From assembly GCA_963825615.1 (NCBI GenBank), contig CAWGTV010000008.1, forward strand, positions 620,001-684,000: 64,000 nucleotides of DNA, read 5' to 3'. Shown piece after piece: positions 20,805 through 28,887 of this stretch. Within the stretch, counting starts at the first letter, position 1. Each line of letters begins with the position of its first letter. Source of the stretch: JAHEDT01 sp963825615 (GTDB lineage: Bacteria > Desulfobacterota > Desulfuromonadia > Desulfuromonadales > BM103). The notes beneath the pieces are model-generated. The model saw only the letters and a list, made by a program, of their open reading frames with translations. It had not been told where the DNA came from and searched no databases. Both the position numbers and the translations under genes were made by a program.

Positions 20805-21150
20805 TGTGCTCTCCTTATCAGCAGTATGCATTAATGCCCTGTCAATAAGTCAAAAAAATAATCGACCTGCGCCAAGGATTTCCATGCCTCGGCAAGTCGG
20901 CCATCTTCGTGTTGTTTTTGTGGAGTGAAGATCCGCCGCTTTCCGTCCCTCTCTCACGAGAAGGTTGGCTTTATCGGGGAAGTTGTTACTAATATTAATA
21001 CATGTTAATCATAGATAGAGAGCTGTCAAATGATTTTAATTTGAGATATTAAATTGATAATTTTTATATTGATCGGGACGGAAACCTTTCAGAAGATGAT
21101 CCTTCCTATTTATATTAAATTGTTCTGGGGTAATCAAAATTAGCTGACAT

Positions 21151-21182
21151 GGGAAATTCTTTCAGCTCCTGCAAAATAAGAA
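21151..21182. repeat. GAAATTCTT-CTCCTGCA-ATAAGAAAA phrase, copy 2
   Basis: Second copy of the island phrase, directly abutting the AAAAACCC...GGGTTTTT hairpin. Confidence 0.5.
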
Positions 21183-21213
21183 AAACCCTCGATCTCCGGA
21201 CGGGGGTTTTTAT
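21179..21213. terminator. Terminator-like hairpin AAAAACCC...GGGTTTTT
   Basis: AAAAACCCTCGAT-CTCCGGAC-GGGGGTTTTT can end transcription in either direction because both arms carry A/T runs. It closely resembles 22050-22093. Confidence 0.65.
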
Positions 21214-21312
21214 GTCTTATAGGTGGTGATTTTTGAGAATTACAACTGAGGTGTCGGGGCGCACTGGCGGAAAGCAACCAAGTTCAAAGCCTGTGAAAAT
21301 ACTATTTCGGCC

Positions 21313-21861
21313 CTATCTCTTGAGCCAAGCGTTATATAAACCTTCTCTCTCAACCCAGCCTTCTTCTTTCATCCAATCGCAATATAGCACCCTCATCCAC
21401 AAGGCAGGGTTGTCTGGAACCCAACGGCATTGCCCTGAAGACATGCCGCGCTGCCGAACTCTGATAACTGTATTTACGCGTCCAGTGCTCTGATTGCCAG
21501 GTGATTGCCCCATCTTGATTTCAATGATGTCTCCGACCGCGACCTCGACCCCAGGCGGGACATAAACCCACGGGGCACTGCTTTGTTCGATATTTCCTCC
21601 ACAGCAATAGACCCTTGCTTCCACCATTGAACCATCTCTTAGATCTGCTTCACTGATACCTGAGGCAAGTAAGTTTTGGTAGTGAACTCCTAGTGACAAA
21701 ATTTCCTGCTTTGTTGCTACCACCATGACCTCACCGAGTCGTGATACACCATAGTCATCGGCAATTGGCGGATACAATTTTGAAGGGGTTGCACAGGAAA
21801 ACAACATTAACAATGACGCGCTTGCAGAAACAACCATTCCCAAAAATTTATGTGTGCGCAT
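21313..21861 (-). CDS. Lipoprotein of unknown function
   Basis: 182 residues. N-terminal lipoprotein signal ending in LMLFSC (Cys23), so it is probably anchored to the outer membrane. The mature part has a Cys pair (RVYCCGG), VPPGVEVAVGDIIEIKMG, and a C-terminal segment with two further Cys and several Trp (CRWVPDNPALWMRVLYCDWM). The VAVGDIIEIK stretch resembles the small beta-barrel found in some Slp-like lipoproteins. No function assigned. Confidence 0.6.
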   Translation of the reverse strand: MRTHKFLGMVVSASASLLMLFSCATPSKLYPPIADDYGVSRLGEVMVVATKQEILSLGVHYQNLLASGISEADLRDGSMVEARVYCCGGNIEQSSAPWVYVPPGVEVAVGDIIEIKMGQSPGNQSTGRVNTVIRVRQRGMSSGQCRWVPDNPALWMRVLYCDWMKEEGWVEREGLYNAWLKR

Positions 21862-22049
21862 ATCCCCTCCGCCTCGTCACCTGTTCATGCTGTGCCTAGA
21901 ACTGAAAATATCGCAACTTGCTCAATTATATTTGTATCACTCGTCTTAATCTATGCAACTTGGGACTGTTTACTCTGCCGCATGACCCATAATAATTTTT
22001 CCTCCCTGCATTGTTTTATTGCCAGAGGAGAAATTCTCACTGCCCCTTA

Positions 22050-22093
22050 TTTATGAGAAAAACCCTCGATTTGCGGATCGGGGGCTTTCGCAT
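22050..22093. terminator. Terminator-like hairpin, second copy
   Basis: AAAAACCCTCGATTTGCGGATCGGGGGCTTT resembles 21179-21213 and again follows the GAAATTCTCACTGCCCCTTA phrase. It lies between the frames at 21313-21861 and 22145-22744. Confidence 0.6.
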
Positions 22094-22144
22094 TTTAACG
22101 GCGATGATGTGCTATTCATAAATAAAACAATTTATACAAAGAAT

Positions 22145-22744
22145 TTAGGGATTCTTCATTACTATTTCATTAAAATTATTGTCAGTGAATATTTTTTTCA
22201 AAATCTTATTTAAATTATTATCTAATACATTTTGGATGTCAGATGTTGCTGTGCCAGGTTCATTACGGCTAACATTATTAAAATATACTGACTTGTAATT
22301 TCCGATATCGGTAGTTTTTTCTTTATCATTAATTAAGATATCTATTTCTATAGTAGATGTTAATTCTCCAAAACCGCCATATCTCATTTGTTTTTTTTCA
22401 AAACCTACACGGAAATCTTTGATTATAAATCGCAACTCACGGCCATCATCTTGGATTACAGAAGACGAGTGCTCAATAGAATCCTGAAGCCCATCTCTAA
22501 AATATATTTCAGGTGGTATAAAATTCCGCTTTTTTACATAGAAAAGAGTTTGTTTCGTTGGGCGTTGATCTTTTACGCTAAAAAGCGGCAGATTGCCGCT
22601 CATAGGTATTGGGTCGAACTTGCTCGAATCATAAGCTACGATTCCAGTTTCATCTGCCATTACTGTGCAGATAGAGTGATGTATAAATGTTATTCCAATT
22701 AGGGTGATCAACGGAGACAAACGGGCAACCCTACGTTTCATCAT
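22145..22744 (-). CDS. Exported hypothetical protein
   Basis: 199 residues, strongly AT-rich. A signal peptide of about 30 residues (LITLIGITFIHHSICTVMA) starts at ATG 22744, with AGGAGG six bases upstream, which makes the start firm. The mature protein is Asn/Asp/Lys rich, with a central YGGFGELTSTIEIDILI strand pair and a C-terminal helix (NVLDNNLNKILKKIF). The layout recalls YajG-like lipoproteins but there is no lipobox Cys. Function unknown. Confidence 0.65.
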   Translation of the reverse strand: MMKRRVARLSPLITLIGITFIHHSICTVMADETGIVAYDSSKFDPIPMSGNLPLFSVKDQRPTKQTLFYVKKRNFIPPEIYFRDGLQDSIEHSSSVIQDDGRELRFIIKDFRVGFEKKQMRYGGFGELTSTIEIDILINDKEKTTDIGNYKSVYFNNVSRNEPGTATSDIQNVLDNNLNKILKKIFTDNNFNEIVMKNP

Positions 22745-23391
22745 GATCCACCTCCTGTGGTTCAGTTAAAACAAGGAACCAGGCCACCTTCATGCCGTTT
22801 TACTACTCGTGGTTCTCATGACCCATTAAAAATAAGTCAGAATTTGAATTTTATATAATAATATTTTCTCTTATAAAATGATAATACCACTATATTTCGA
22901 CCTTTTATCACTCTTCTTTTGGTTGTCAACTCGACAACAAAACAATAGGATTAACATTAGAAAATAGGGAATTTGGGACCATCATGCAAGAATGCTCTTG
23001 TTGAAGGGAAAGTTGTGCTCTGAAGTTAACCCGTCCTATTTATCCTCTCACATTGTTTTTTGATAAGAAGCGGAGTGTTCGAGGTGTTTACTAGAAACGC
23101 TGACTTACAAGAAAAAAAGCCCCACAGTCAAGGAGGGCAACTGTGGGGCAACGGGTTTGTGGGTTTTTCTTAGGAGGTAGAACATGAAGGGTGTTCTGTT
23201 GTGAATATCTTACTGTTTTAGTCGGGCATGTCAAGCAAAAAATACACCTAAAAATGGCCGCCCAGAATTGATCCAGGTGGCCATATTGAATGGGTTAAAG
23301 AGTGTCCTAAATATGCCTATCAATAACACGCCCGTTTTGTCTCAGAAGTCGTTATTTTTGAGCCACTATGCCAGATGAAGTGAATATAAAT
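22745..23391. other. AT-rich intergenic region with microORF repeat
   Basis: 647 bp. 22745-23107 shows no gene, only very AT-rich DNA and a CCTATTTATCCTCTCACATT phrase (23034-23053). 23108-23287 is a copy of the ~175-bp dispersed repeat. The remainder is the downstream region of the citrate-synthase-like gene. Confidence 0.5.
23108..23287 (+). repeat. Dispersed ~175-bp element with hairpins and a six-codon microORF, copy 1
   Basis: Structure: hairpin CCCCACAGT-CAAGGAGGGCA-ACTGTGGGG; GTTTGTGGGTTTTT tail; strong ribosome site TTAGGAGGTAGAAC; ATG AAG GGT GTT CTG TTG TGA (MKGVLL, 23184-23204); then a hairpin ATGGCCGCC...GGTGGCCAT (23254-23287). The copy at 54308-54482 is nearly identical; a decayed one is at 28014-28111. 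The first hairpin plus T run may act as a terminator. Confidence 0.75.
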
Positions 23392-24576
23392 TTAGATTGT
23401 TGGGTTGATCCCGACATATCTTGCTCTTGGCCTTATCCGTTGGCCTTGAGTGTACTGCTCTATGATATGAGCAACCCATCCGGCAAGCCTGCCCATATAA
23501 AATAAATGGACGCCAGCACCACCAGGCAAATTCAATTCTTTTTCGAGTAGCAAAAGAGCTAAGTCAACGGTTGGATAGTTTCCGTTTAAAAGTTCCTCGG
23601 ATGCCTTCAACGCTTCTTTTATGTAACCATGTTGATCCGGAAGCCGGCTTAACAAAAAACGTGCACGCGGGTCAATATCGTACAATCGATGGCCAAAGCC
23701 CGGGACAGACTCCCCTCTCCTGATCCGCGAAGCAATTACTGCATACAGGCGCCCTTGCCCATCAGCCTCTCCAAGCATTCCTTTGATTCTTTCCGTGTTA
23801 CCGCCGTGACGACGCCCTATAAATGTATAGGTCGCAGCTGCAACGGATGCATAGGGAGAAGATCCGGCTGAAGCCGTACAACGTGCGACAAACGACGACA
23901 TGTTGAGCTCATGATCTGCGACAAGGGTGAGGGCTGCATCTATCAGATCTCGATAGGTCGCGTCGATCGCCCAATGTTCGACGAGGCCTTCGACGACCAG
24001 CCCGGGCCGCCAAAGACCTGTCACTATCCTCAGAAAACCGTCAAGCATAGCAACCCCAGCACGTACGGTTGTTTCCGGGGTGAACCCGAAGGCCTTGACA
24101 TCCCGCTCATTGAGAACCATCAGAACTGCTAAAAATTTCTCAATTGGCGTCTGACCAACTGCTGTTTGCACAATGCACTTCTCAATGAGATCCCGGAGGA
24201 ACTCATCGGAACACTCCTGGTTGCTCTCAGGAGTTTCCCAAAGGAGGGAAATTGTCTCCTTGAACGAACCTCGCTCGGCAAGTTCCAGAACAGATTCCCC
24301 TCGGTAATAGAAGTCTTCATCTCCGATCAGGGTTATGGCTGAGTCCAGCAAAGGGGCCCCCCAGTCCATGGCCTTCTTTAATGCACTCCGAGGGGCTTTA
24401 TGCACCTCACTACGATTGGCAAGACGTTCTACATCTTGGGCGTGATAGCGACGCGTCCTGCGCTCACGACTGTCCGGTTCAGAGTGAATAAGGCCTCGAC
24501 TCACATAAGCGTAAAGGGTGTTGCGCGAAACGCCAAGTCGTTTGACAGCCTCTTCGGCACTGTAATATCGGGCCAT
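23392..24576 (-). CDS. Citrate-synthase-family protein with N-terminal helix-turn-helix domain
   Basis: 394 residues. Residues 1-55 form a MerR/excisionase-type helix-turn-helix (YYSAEEAVKRLGVSRNTLYAYVSRGLI ... RRYHAQDVERL). Residues 75-390 are a citrate synthase fold: HELNMSSFVARCTASAGSSPYASVAAA (first active-site His), ARRHGGNTERI-like RRHGGNTER, and VPGFGHRLYDIDPRARFL (second His and following Asp). The last segment carries RYVGI. The fusion suggests a regulator that senses acyl-CoA or oxaloacetate, or a synthase that controls its own synthesis; both are inference. It is divergent from the VOC gene, with inverted repeats between. Confidence 0.85.
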   Translation of the reverse strand: MARYYSAEEAVKRLGVSRNTLYAYVSRGLIHSEPDSRERRTRRYHAQDVERLANRSEVHKAPRSALKKAMDWGAPLLDSAITLIGDEDFYYRGESVLELAERGSFKETISLLWETPESNQECSDEFLRDLIEKCIVQTAVGQTPIEKFLAVLMVLNERDVKAFGFTPETTVRAGVAMLDGFLRIVTGLWRPGLVVEGLVEHWAIDATYRDLIDAALTLVADHELNMSSFVARCTASAGSSPYASVAAATYTFIGRRHGGNTERIKGMLGEADGQGRLYAVIASRIRRGESVPGFGHRLYDIDPRARFLLSRLPDQHGYIKEALKASEELLNGNYPTVDLALLLLEKELNLPGGAGVHLFYMGRLAGWVAHIIEQYTQGQRIRPRARYVGINPTI

Positions 24577-24591
24577 AATTTCCTCTTTACA

Positions 24592-24633
24592 TTGATTGTC
24601 GAATCAAGATTGACCATATATTTATTGATCAAT
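24592..24633. promoter_or_regulatory. Candidate operator sites between the HTH-citrate synthase and VOC genes
   Basis: TTGATT-GTCG-AATCAA (24592-24607) is a perfect 6-bp inverted repeat with a 4-bp spacer; ATTGATCAAT (24624-24633) is a perfect palindrome sharing the TTGAT half. Both lie in the 93-bp divergent spacer and would suit autoregulation by the HTH protein. Confidence 0.5.
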
Positions 24634-24669
24634 ATGATCGCTGTCAACAACTCTTACGGAGGTGACCAG

Positions 24670-25053
24670 ATGATTGAATCAATCGACCACATTGTCTTTA
24701 CGGTCAAAGATGTTGAAGCGACCTGCGAGTTTTATCAACGGGTACTCGGGATTGAGATTGCGACCTTCGGAGAAGGACGTAAAGCTCTCAGCTTCGGCCA
24801 GCAGAAAATCAACCTGCATCAATATGGCAAGGAGTTTGAACCTAAGGCCGCTAGCCCTGCACCTGGGACCCAGGACATCTGTCTGATCACTCTCATTCCT
24901 ATAGCCGACGTGTCGAAGCATATTCAAAAATGTGGAGTTGAGATTGAGGATGGTCCCATCAGGAGAACAGGCGCCGCCGGACCGATATTATCCATTTACT
25001 TCCGCGACCCGGACTGCAATCTTATTGAAGTTTCCAATTACCTTGATAAATAG
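24670..25053 (+). CDS. VOC-superfamily (glyoxalase/dioxygenase-like) protein
   Basis: 127 residues from the ATG at 24670, with GGAGG eight bases upstream. Two beta-alpha-beta-beta-beta modules: IDHIVFTVKDVEATCEFYQRVLG with metal-ligand His7, INLHQYG, and a second half ending in IYFRDPDCNLIEVSNY with the Glu ligand. The YFRDPDxNLIE ending is typical of fosfomycin-resistance-like and virulence VOC proteins. Substrate unknown. Divergent from the citrate-synthase-like gene, so the two may act on one pathway. Confidence 0.85.
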   Translation: MIESIDHIVFTVKDVEATCEFYQRVLGIEIATFGEGRKALSFGQQKINLHQYGKEFEPKAASPAPGTQDICLITLIPIADVSKHIQKCGVEIEDGPIRRTGAAGPILSIYFRDPDCNLIEVSNYLDK

Positions 25054-25055
25054 CA

Positions 25056-25095
25056 AATGGCCACCCGGGCAAATCCAGGTGGCCATCATTTTGTA
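25056..25095 (+). terminator. Terminator of the VOC gene
   Basis: ATGGCCACC-CGGGCAAATCCA-GGTGGCCAT followed by CATTTTG. The same hairpin, with variants, ends the repeats at 23254-23287 and 54448-54482. Confidence 0.75.
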
Positions 25096-25143
25096 GGGTC
25101 GTCCTATTTATATTGTTACATTGCTTAAGTGTTAGAAATCGGA

Positions 25144-26001
25144 GCGTTGTTTACACTTTTTCGCCATAGAAATGATCGGGCAACTTTTCGTATGGCGTCA
25201 TATCGTCAATGCCTTTGTGGGGCTTGACCGTGTTGTAATAGTTGATGAAGCGCAGCAGGCTGATCTGGCGACTCTTTCGATCACCGAATGTTTCCTGCTG
25301 GTGCCACATCTCCATAAGTGTGCGGATTACGCGTTCGGCCTTGCCATTGGTCTGAGGCCGATTGATCCGGGTAAACTTTTGGCCGATACCGAGTTCAGTG
25401 CAGGCCTTTACAAAAGCGTGTTCGCTGACTCCCTTGAACTCTTTGCCGTTGTCTGAGTAGGTGTATTCGATGGTGTAAGGACATTCATCGGCAACTTGGC
25501 GCAAAAAGAGTTCAGCACTGTATTGGGTCTTGTCCGGGAAGATCCCAGCATAAAGTTCCCGGGAGAAATCATCGATGGCGACGAACAGATACTCCCTGGA
25601 AAGGGACTGATCCTCGCCCTTAATCAACGGGAGACGTTTGCTGTCAAAGTGGACCAACTCTCCCGGATACGACTTGTTGTAGCGCCTGGCTTCCCGTTTG
25701 CCCCTCTCTTCGAGCTCGCGTTCAACTTTGGCCAGCCGCTTCAGCCCATACTTGAGGCTGCGAAAACGATCATTGACGCTGCGTCTCGGGACGAACTCCT
25801 GCTTCCTGGCCCGGCCCAGTGTCTTGTAGATCGTTGGCCGCGAGACGCGATAAAGTTCTGCCAGGCGACTGACTTTGTATTCGCCTGTCTGCCATAGCTG
25901 CCAGATCTTCTGGCGGTCATGGGGTGTTAACCGGATGCGTTTGTGCATGACCATGTTTACAAAATCCTCCATCATCAATTATCGGATTCTGTAAACAACG
26001 C
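25144..26001 (-). mobile_element. IS481-type insertion sequence
   Basis: An 858-bp element bounded by perfect 12-bp terminal inverted repeats GCGTTGTTTACA (25144-25155) and TGTAAACAACGC (25990-26001), with one DDE transposase filling it. I see no clear target duplication at the ends. It sits inside a copy of the island repeat: the CCTATTTAT phrase is on its left and the GCGAAATTCTT phrase on its right. Confidence 0.8.
25151..25978 (-). CDS. IS481-family transposase
   Basis: 275 residues at most. N-terminal helix-turn-helix (LAELYRVSRPTIYKTLGRA), then an rve integrase core with the DDE triad: Asp in LVHFDSKRLPL and FVAIDDFSRELYAG, Asp in YTYSDNGKEFKG, Glu in PQTNGKAERVIRTLM. C-terminal INYYNTVKPHKGIDDMTPYEKL is standard for the family. 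The likely start is one of the internal ATGs (MHKRIRLTPHDR). The stop codon lies within the left inverted repeat. The frame is intact, so the element may still be active. Confidence 0.9.
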   Translation of the reverse strand: MMMEDFVNMVMHKRIRLTPHDRQKIWQLWQTGEYKVSRLAELYRVSRPTIYKTLGRARKQEFVPRRSVNDRFRSLKYGLKRLAKVERELEERGKREARRYNKSYPGELVHFDSKRLPLIKGEDQSLSREYLFVAIDDFSRELYAGIFPDKTQYSAELFLRQVADECPYTIEYTYSDNGKEFKGVSEHAFVKACTELGIGQKFTRINRPQTNGKAERVIRTLMEMWHQQETFGDRKSRQISLLRFINYYNTVKPHKGIDDMTPYEKLPDHFYGEKV

Positions 26002-26042
26002 GTCAATTTCTTACAGCTTAAGGTTACTCAAATTGGCCAAAT

Positions 26043-26107
26043 TGCGAAATTCTTGTTGCCCCTGCATTATAAGAAAAGGCCACGAAGGTTCGATCCTTAG
26101 TGGCCAC
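26043..26107. repeat. GCGAAATTCTT phrase plus hairpin
   Basis: GCGAAATTCTTGTTGCCCCTGCATTATAAGAAAA-type phrase directly followed by the stem GGCCAC...GTGGCC (26079-26105). Composite of leader phrase and terminator-like stem as at 21151-21213 and 22028-22093. Confidence 0.55.
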
Positions 26108-26146
26108 AACTCTTACGCCTCTTTGTCATAAAGTCTGCAACCCTCA

Positions 26147-26770
26147 TTATTTAGAGACCGGAACAAGTATTTCATTGCGACGCATAAACCAAGGAACAAA
26201 AGGTGCGTTGTAACGTGCCCAGATTGTTTCTCCGTTAACCGTTAGACCTTCTTTTTGAATCCAGGAATCCAATTTTATTTTGTTTTTCTGGTAGTTCTTT
26301 TCGCTCCAGAACCCAGAGTAGCCAATTGTAGCCATACGTCTGGCAGGAACTTGCCGTAGCGTCACAAGAGGATCGTCAGGAACAGGAAGGATTCCCATGT
26401 CGTAGGATGCGGGCATCATAAAGCTCACCAACCATTGATCTCCGGATTTCTGTTGTCCAACCGGAGCAGTCATATCAATCTTCTCGCCTGGCTGCTGGGA
26501 AACCGGTGCAGTCATGGCGATTTTTGTTTGCGACCGATTGTCCCCGGAGATGTAACGAAACAAGCGTCGGAATGCGTTACTTCCAGCTTCATCGAAGTCT
26601 CCAACGACCAAAGTCTCAGCGAGTATATGGGGAGCATAATCGCGAACCTCAAAAGAACCTTCGACTTTAACGACTTCGTATGAGGCTTCTTCAACAGCCA
26701 TGGCGTTATGTGCTCCTGAAAAAATTATGACCATGATGAAAATGATTAGTGGGCTTCGTTGCATTATCAT
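26147..26770 (-). CDS. Exported SOUL-family heme-binding protein
   Basis: 207 residues. A signal peptide (LIIFIMVIIFSGAHNAMA) is followed by the SOUL/HBP domain: YEVVKVEGSFEVRDYAPHILAETLV, GSNAFRRLFRYISGDN, KIAMTAPVSQQPGEKIDMTAPV and a C-terminal RYNAPFVPWFMRRNEILVPV. The family binds tetrapyrroles or fatty acids; the function of exported bacterial members is not established. AT-richer than the chromosome average. Confidence 0.88.
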   Translation of the reverse strand: MIMQRSPLIIFIMVIIFSGAHNAMAVEEASYEVVKVEGSFEVRDYAPHILAETLVVGDFDEAGSNAFRRLFRYISGDNRSQTKIAMTAPVSQQPGEKIDMTAPVGQQKSGDQWLVSFMMPASYDMGILPVPDDPLVTLRQVPARRMATIGYSGFWSEKNYQKNKIKLDSWIQKEGLTVNGETIWARYNAPFVPWFMRRNEILVPVSK

Positions 26771-27301
26771 GTGACTCCTATAACCTTTTTGACAAATACT
26801 TCAGGTCAAACAGGATCATTATCATAAGCTTAACAGTTTTTTTAATGACAGCACGTTTGTGTGTTGGCAGGGGTGTTTCCTGAAGACCTTCAAGGATAAC
26901 TCCGGGATAGGTTCACTTCTCTGTGACTGCTTCGGGAGCAAGGGGGCGCTGGCTTGAATCCCACTCTCAGAATTTACTATTTATCCTCTCGCATTCTTTC
27001 GGAGGCTCCAGATAAGCAAAAACACGGAATTATTACAAACCCTGCAATATAAGTATCTGTCCCCGCCTTTAATCTATCCTAACAGTCGTGACAAATAAGA
27101 AACGACCCCCTAGAGCCAATCCCCGGGGGCCGCTTCAGCAGGCTGTTTTCTAAACACAAGTCAATAAACACGAGCCTGTGCAGGCATTTTTTCAAGAGTA
27201 ATATATGCTGAGTAATAAAACCCTTCGCATCAAACCAAGAGATTCGCGGCCGGACACATCCCTCTGGGGAATCTGGAAGATTTCTATATAAGGTCTTAAA
27301 G
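26771..27301. other. Intergenic region SOUL/Rap1a
   Basis: 531 bp. It includes a half-palindrome ATCATTATCAT just upstream of the SOUL gene, a CTATTTATCCTCTCGCATT phrase (26978-26996) and the terminator at 27099-27141. An 81-codon frame at 27079-27324 runs through the terminator and into the next gene, so I do not call it. Confidence 0.45.
27099..27141 (-). terminator. Terminator behind the Rap1a-like gene
   Basis: On the reverse strand CGGCCCCC ... GGGGGTCG pair, followed by TTTCTTATTTGTC. Confidence 0.6.
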
Positions 27302-27658
27302 CTATTTACAGGGGAAGGCTTCAATTAAAGAAAGTCCGACTAACTTCGACGCAGGCAAGTGTAGCGTCTCAGGGTGGACTTGGAGGTATTTCTTTACTAT
27401 AAGTGCTAACTGAGAACTCTTCACCCCATCAGGAGGGCAAATAAAATCTTTGTCAATTGCGCGACTTTCAATGGAAACTCCATCATGTGAACCGAGGATA
27501 TAGCCGACACAGTACCCATCATTTGCACTATTGGTCTTTAATGATCCAGTGTAACCCAGACACGCATCCAACAGGTCCGTCCCAGACACGACAAAACCAC
27601 AATATCCGTAATCGCAGATCAACAAGATAAGCACAACAGCAATAATAGGTTTTTTCAT
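27302..27658 (-). CDS. Exported Rap1a/Tai-type immunity-domain protein
   Basis: 118 residues: signal peptide (MKKPIIAVVLILLICDYGYC) and a small helical domain with the family pattern GTDLLDACLG ... YCVGYILGSHDG ... FICPPDGVKSSQLALIVKKYLQVHPETLHLPASKLVGLSLIEAFPC. Two disulfides are likely. Rap1a-domain proteins include periplasmic immunity proteins against T6SS amidases, but most genomic copies are orphans. No toxin gene is adjacent here. The repeat and IS neighbourhood fits an acquired orphan. Confidence 0.75.
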   Translation of the reverse strand: MKKPIIAVVLILLICDYGYCGFVVSGTDLLDACLGYTGSLKTNSANDGYCVGYILGSHDGVSIESRAIDKDFICPPDGVKSSQLALIVKKYLQVHPETLHLPASKLVGLSLIEAFPCK

Positions 27659-28013
27659 AACCCCTCCATTAAAATAGGTTATGTAATTATGTAGTGATAG
27701 ACATTAGAGGTCAATGTTACATGGGAAGAAATTGGCTAAAAAGCGAAATTCCTAGATCCCCTGACTTCTGAGATTCAACACTATCTTCCAATTTTGATTA
27801 CGACTCACAAATCAGTGTTTGACTTGTTTTCAACACTAGATTCCCAAAACGCATTTTAAATCCCGCCTGAATGTAGCCCATATTTAGGCATGGCCATAAA
27901 ATAAAATGATTCGGCAAGCGGACAGGATCTTCTTAATCGTGGCAAATGGGTTACGCGCAATATTGAGTCTGGCAGTGTCGATGCTCGGGGCTACATAGTG
28001 ACCGACACGACAA

Positions 28014-28111
28014 GAAAAAACACCACAGTCTCGAGGGAAATGTGGGGCAACGGGTTTGTGGGTTTTTTTATCGGGAGAAGAACATAAAAAAAGTCTGTTC
28101 TATTTGGAATC
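28014..28111 (+). repeat. Dispersed microORF element, decayed copy 3
   Basis: Retains the hairpin (CCACAGT...TGTGGGGC), AACGGGTTTGTGGGTTTTTT and CGGGAGAAGAACAT, but the ATG has become ATA and the frame is lost; the distal TGGCC hairpin is absent. Confidence 0.65.
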
Positions 28112-28177
28112 TCTTCCCGCTGTAGCAATATTTGTCAAAGGGTGAAATTTATCATTTTGGAACCACGGCAAATAAAA

Positions 28178-28203
28178 AAAGCCCCACGGCAAGCCGTGGG
28201 GCT
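28178..28203 (-). terminator. Terminator of the cold-shock gene
   Basis: AGCCCCACGGC-AAGC-CCGTGGGGCTT-type stem with a run of seven T on the reverse strand. Confidence 0.85.
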
Positions 28204-28225
28204 TAATTACAAAGAGAAGAAGACG

Positions 28226-28426
28226 TTAAATTCTGCGGACGTTGGCGGACTGCGGGCCCTTCTGGCCTTGCGTGACGTCAAAGCTCACACTGTCGCCCTC
28301 GGCGAGAGATTTAAACCCGTCGCCCTGGATTTCGGAAAAATGCACGAACACATCAGGTCCGTTTTCCTGCTCGATAAATCCAAAACCTTTTGCGTCATTA
28401 AACCACTTCACTGTACCTTGTGCCAT
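28226..28426 (-). CDS. Cold-shock protein, CspA family
   Basis: 66 residues, one CSD/OB domain: GTVKWFNDAKGFGFIEQENG (RNP1), DVFVHFSEI (RNP2), and a C-terminal KGPQSANVRRI. Start at ATG 28426 (MAQGTVKW) with AGGAGT upstream. It binds single-stranded RNA/DNA as an RNA chaperone. Monocistronic, with its own terminator 23 bp downstream. GC-richer than surrounding DNA. Confidence 0.95.
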   Translation of the reverse strand: MAQGTVKWFNDAKGFGFIEQENGPDVFVHFSEIQGDGFKSLAEGDSVSFDVTQGQKGPQSANVRRI

Positions 28427-28887
28427 TTTTGTAACTCCTGATGACCCTTGTGGATCCTCTGCTTGGTGTGCAAACCGAATTTGCTCATAATAAAAAACCA
28501 CGCAACCGAAAGAGGTCTGCGTGGCTTATTCGTGACGGATTAACTTTTAATCTTGTCCGACAAACTAACTTTGCACAAACGTTTAAGATAAATCAAGATA
28601 TCATGGGTGCATACGTCAATGCAAGATTATTATTATATTCGGATTAATTAAGCTGATCGGCCGATACAGACTTAACAAACACACAACGATGCACCGCCAG
28701 CAGAGAACATTTAGAGCTCTAGGTCCTCCTGCACGAAGCTTTCCACGCTGTCAATCTGGCTTTGAATATTCATGATGTGGTTTTCGAGGAGGATGATTTA
28801 TCCTTGCGGCTGATCCTGTCATTGACGGCCTAGCGGCGAAAGCGTAGCTCTCCGCGCGCCCTTTGCAGTGCGTCCCCCTAGGTGTCC
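28427..28887. other. Region upstream of csp with terminator and decayed sequence
   Basis: Contains a hairpin at 28490-28526 (CCACGCA...TGCGTGG, T run on the reverse strand) and a 20-codon frame on the reverse strand, 28711-28773 (MNIQSQIDSVESFVQEDLEL), possibly the remnant of a gene. The 28527-28700 stretch is AT-rich without a gene; because a reverse-strand terminator follows it, it may be the end of a decayed unit or a small RNA. Confidence 0.4.
28490..28526 (-). terminator. Rho-independent terminator, reverse strand
   Basis: CCACGCA-(13 nt)-TGCGTGG stem followed on the reverse strand by TTTTTTATT. It separates the csp promoter region from the pseudogene area to its right. Confidence 0.7.

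Larger units (their letters stand above)
20805..21312. other. AT-rich intergenic region
   Basis: No gene seen. It contains a copy of the GAAATTCTT-CTCCTGCA-ATAAGAAA phrase at 21151-21182 directly joined to a terminator-like hairpin at 21179-21213, and a CCTATTTAT phrase near 21106 that recurs at 23034, 25102 and 26978. Confidence 0.45.
27659..28225. other. Intergenic region with decayed microORF repeat
   Basis: 567 bp, no gene. Contains the GCGAAATTCCTAGATCCCCTG phrase (27742-27768), the third, decayed copy of the microORF repeat (28014-28111) and the csp terminator (28178-28203). Confidence 0.5.

Noticed and set aside
27079..27324. 81-codon minus-strand frame
   Set aside because: It overlaps the Rap1a-like gene and the terminator behind it, has no ribosome site and no family signal.
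19636..27658. Integron cassette array
   Set aside because: Small, mostly same-strand genes separated by repeats suggested it, but I found no intI, no attI and no attC core pair (RYYYAAC/GTTRRRY).
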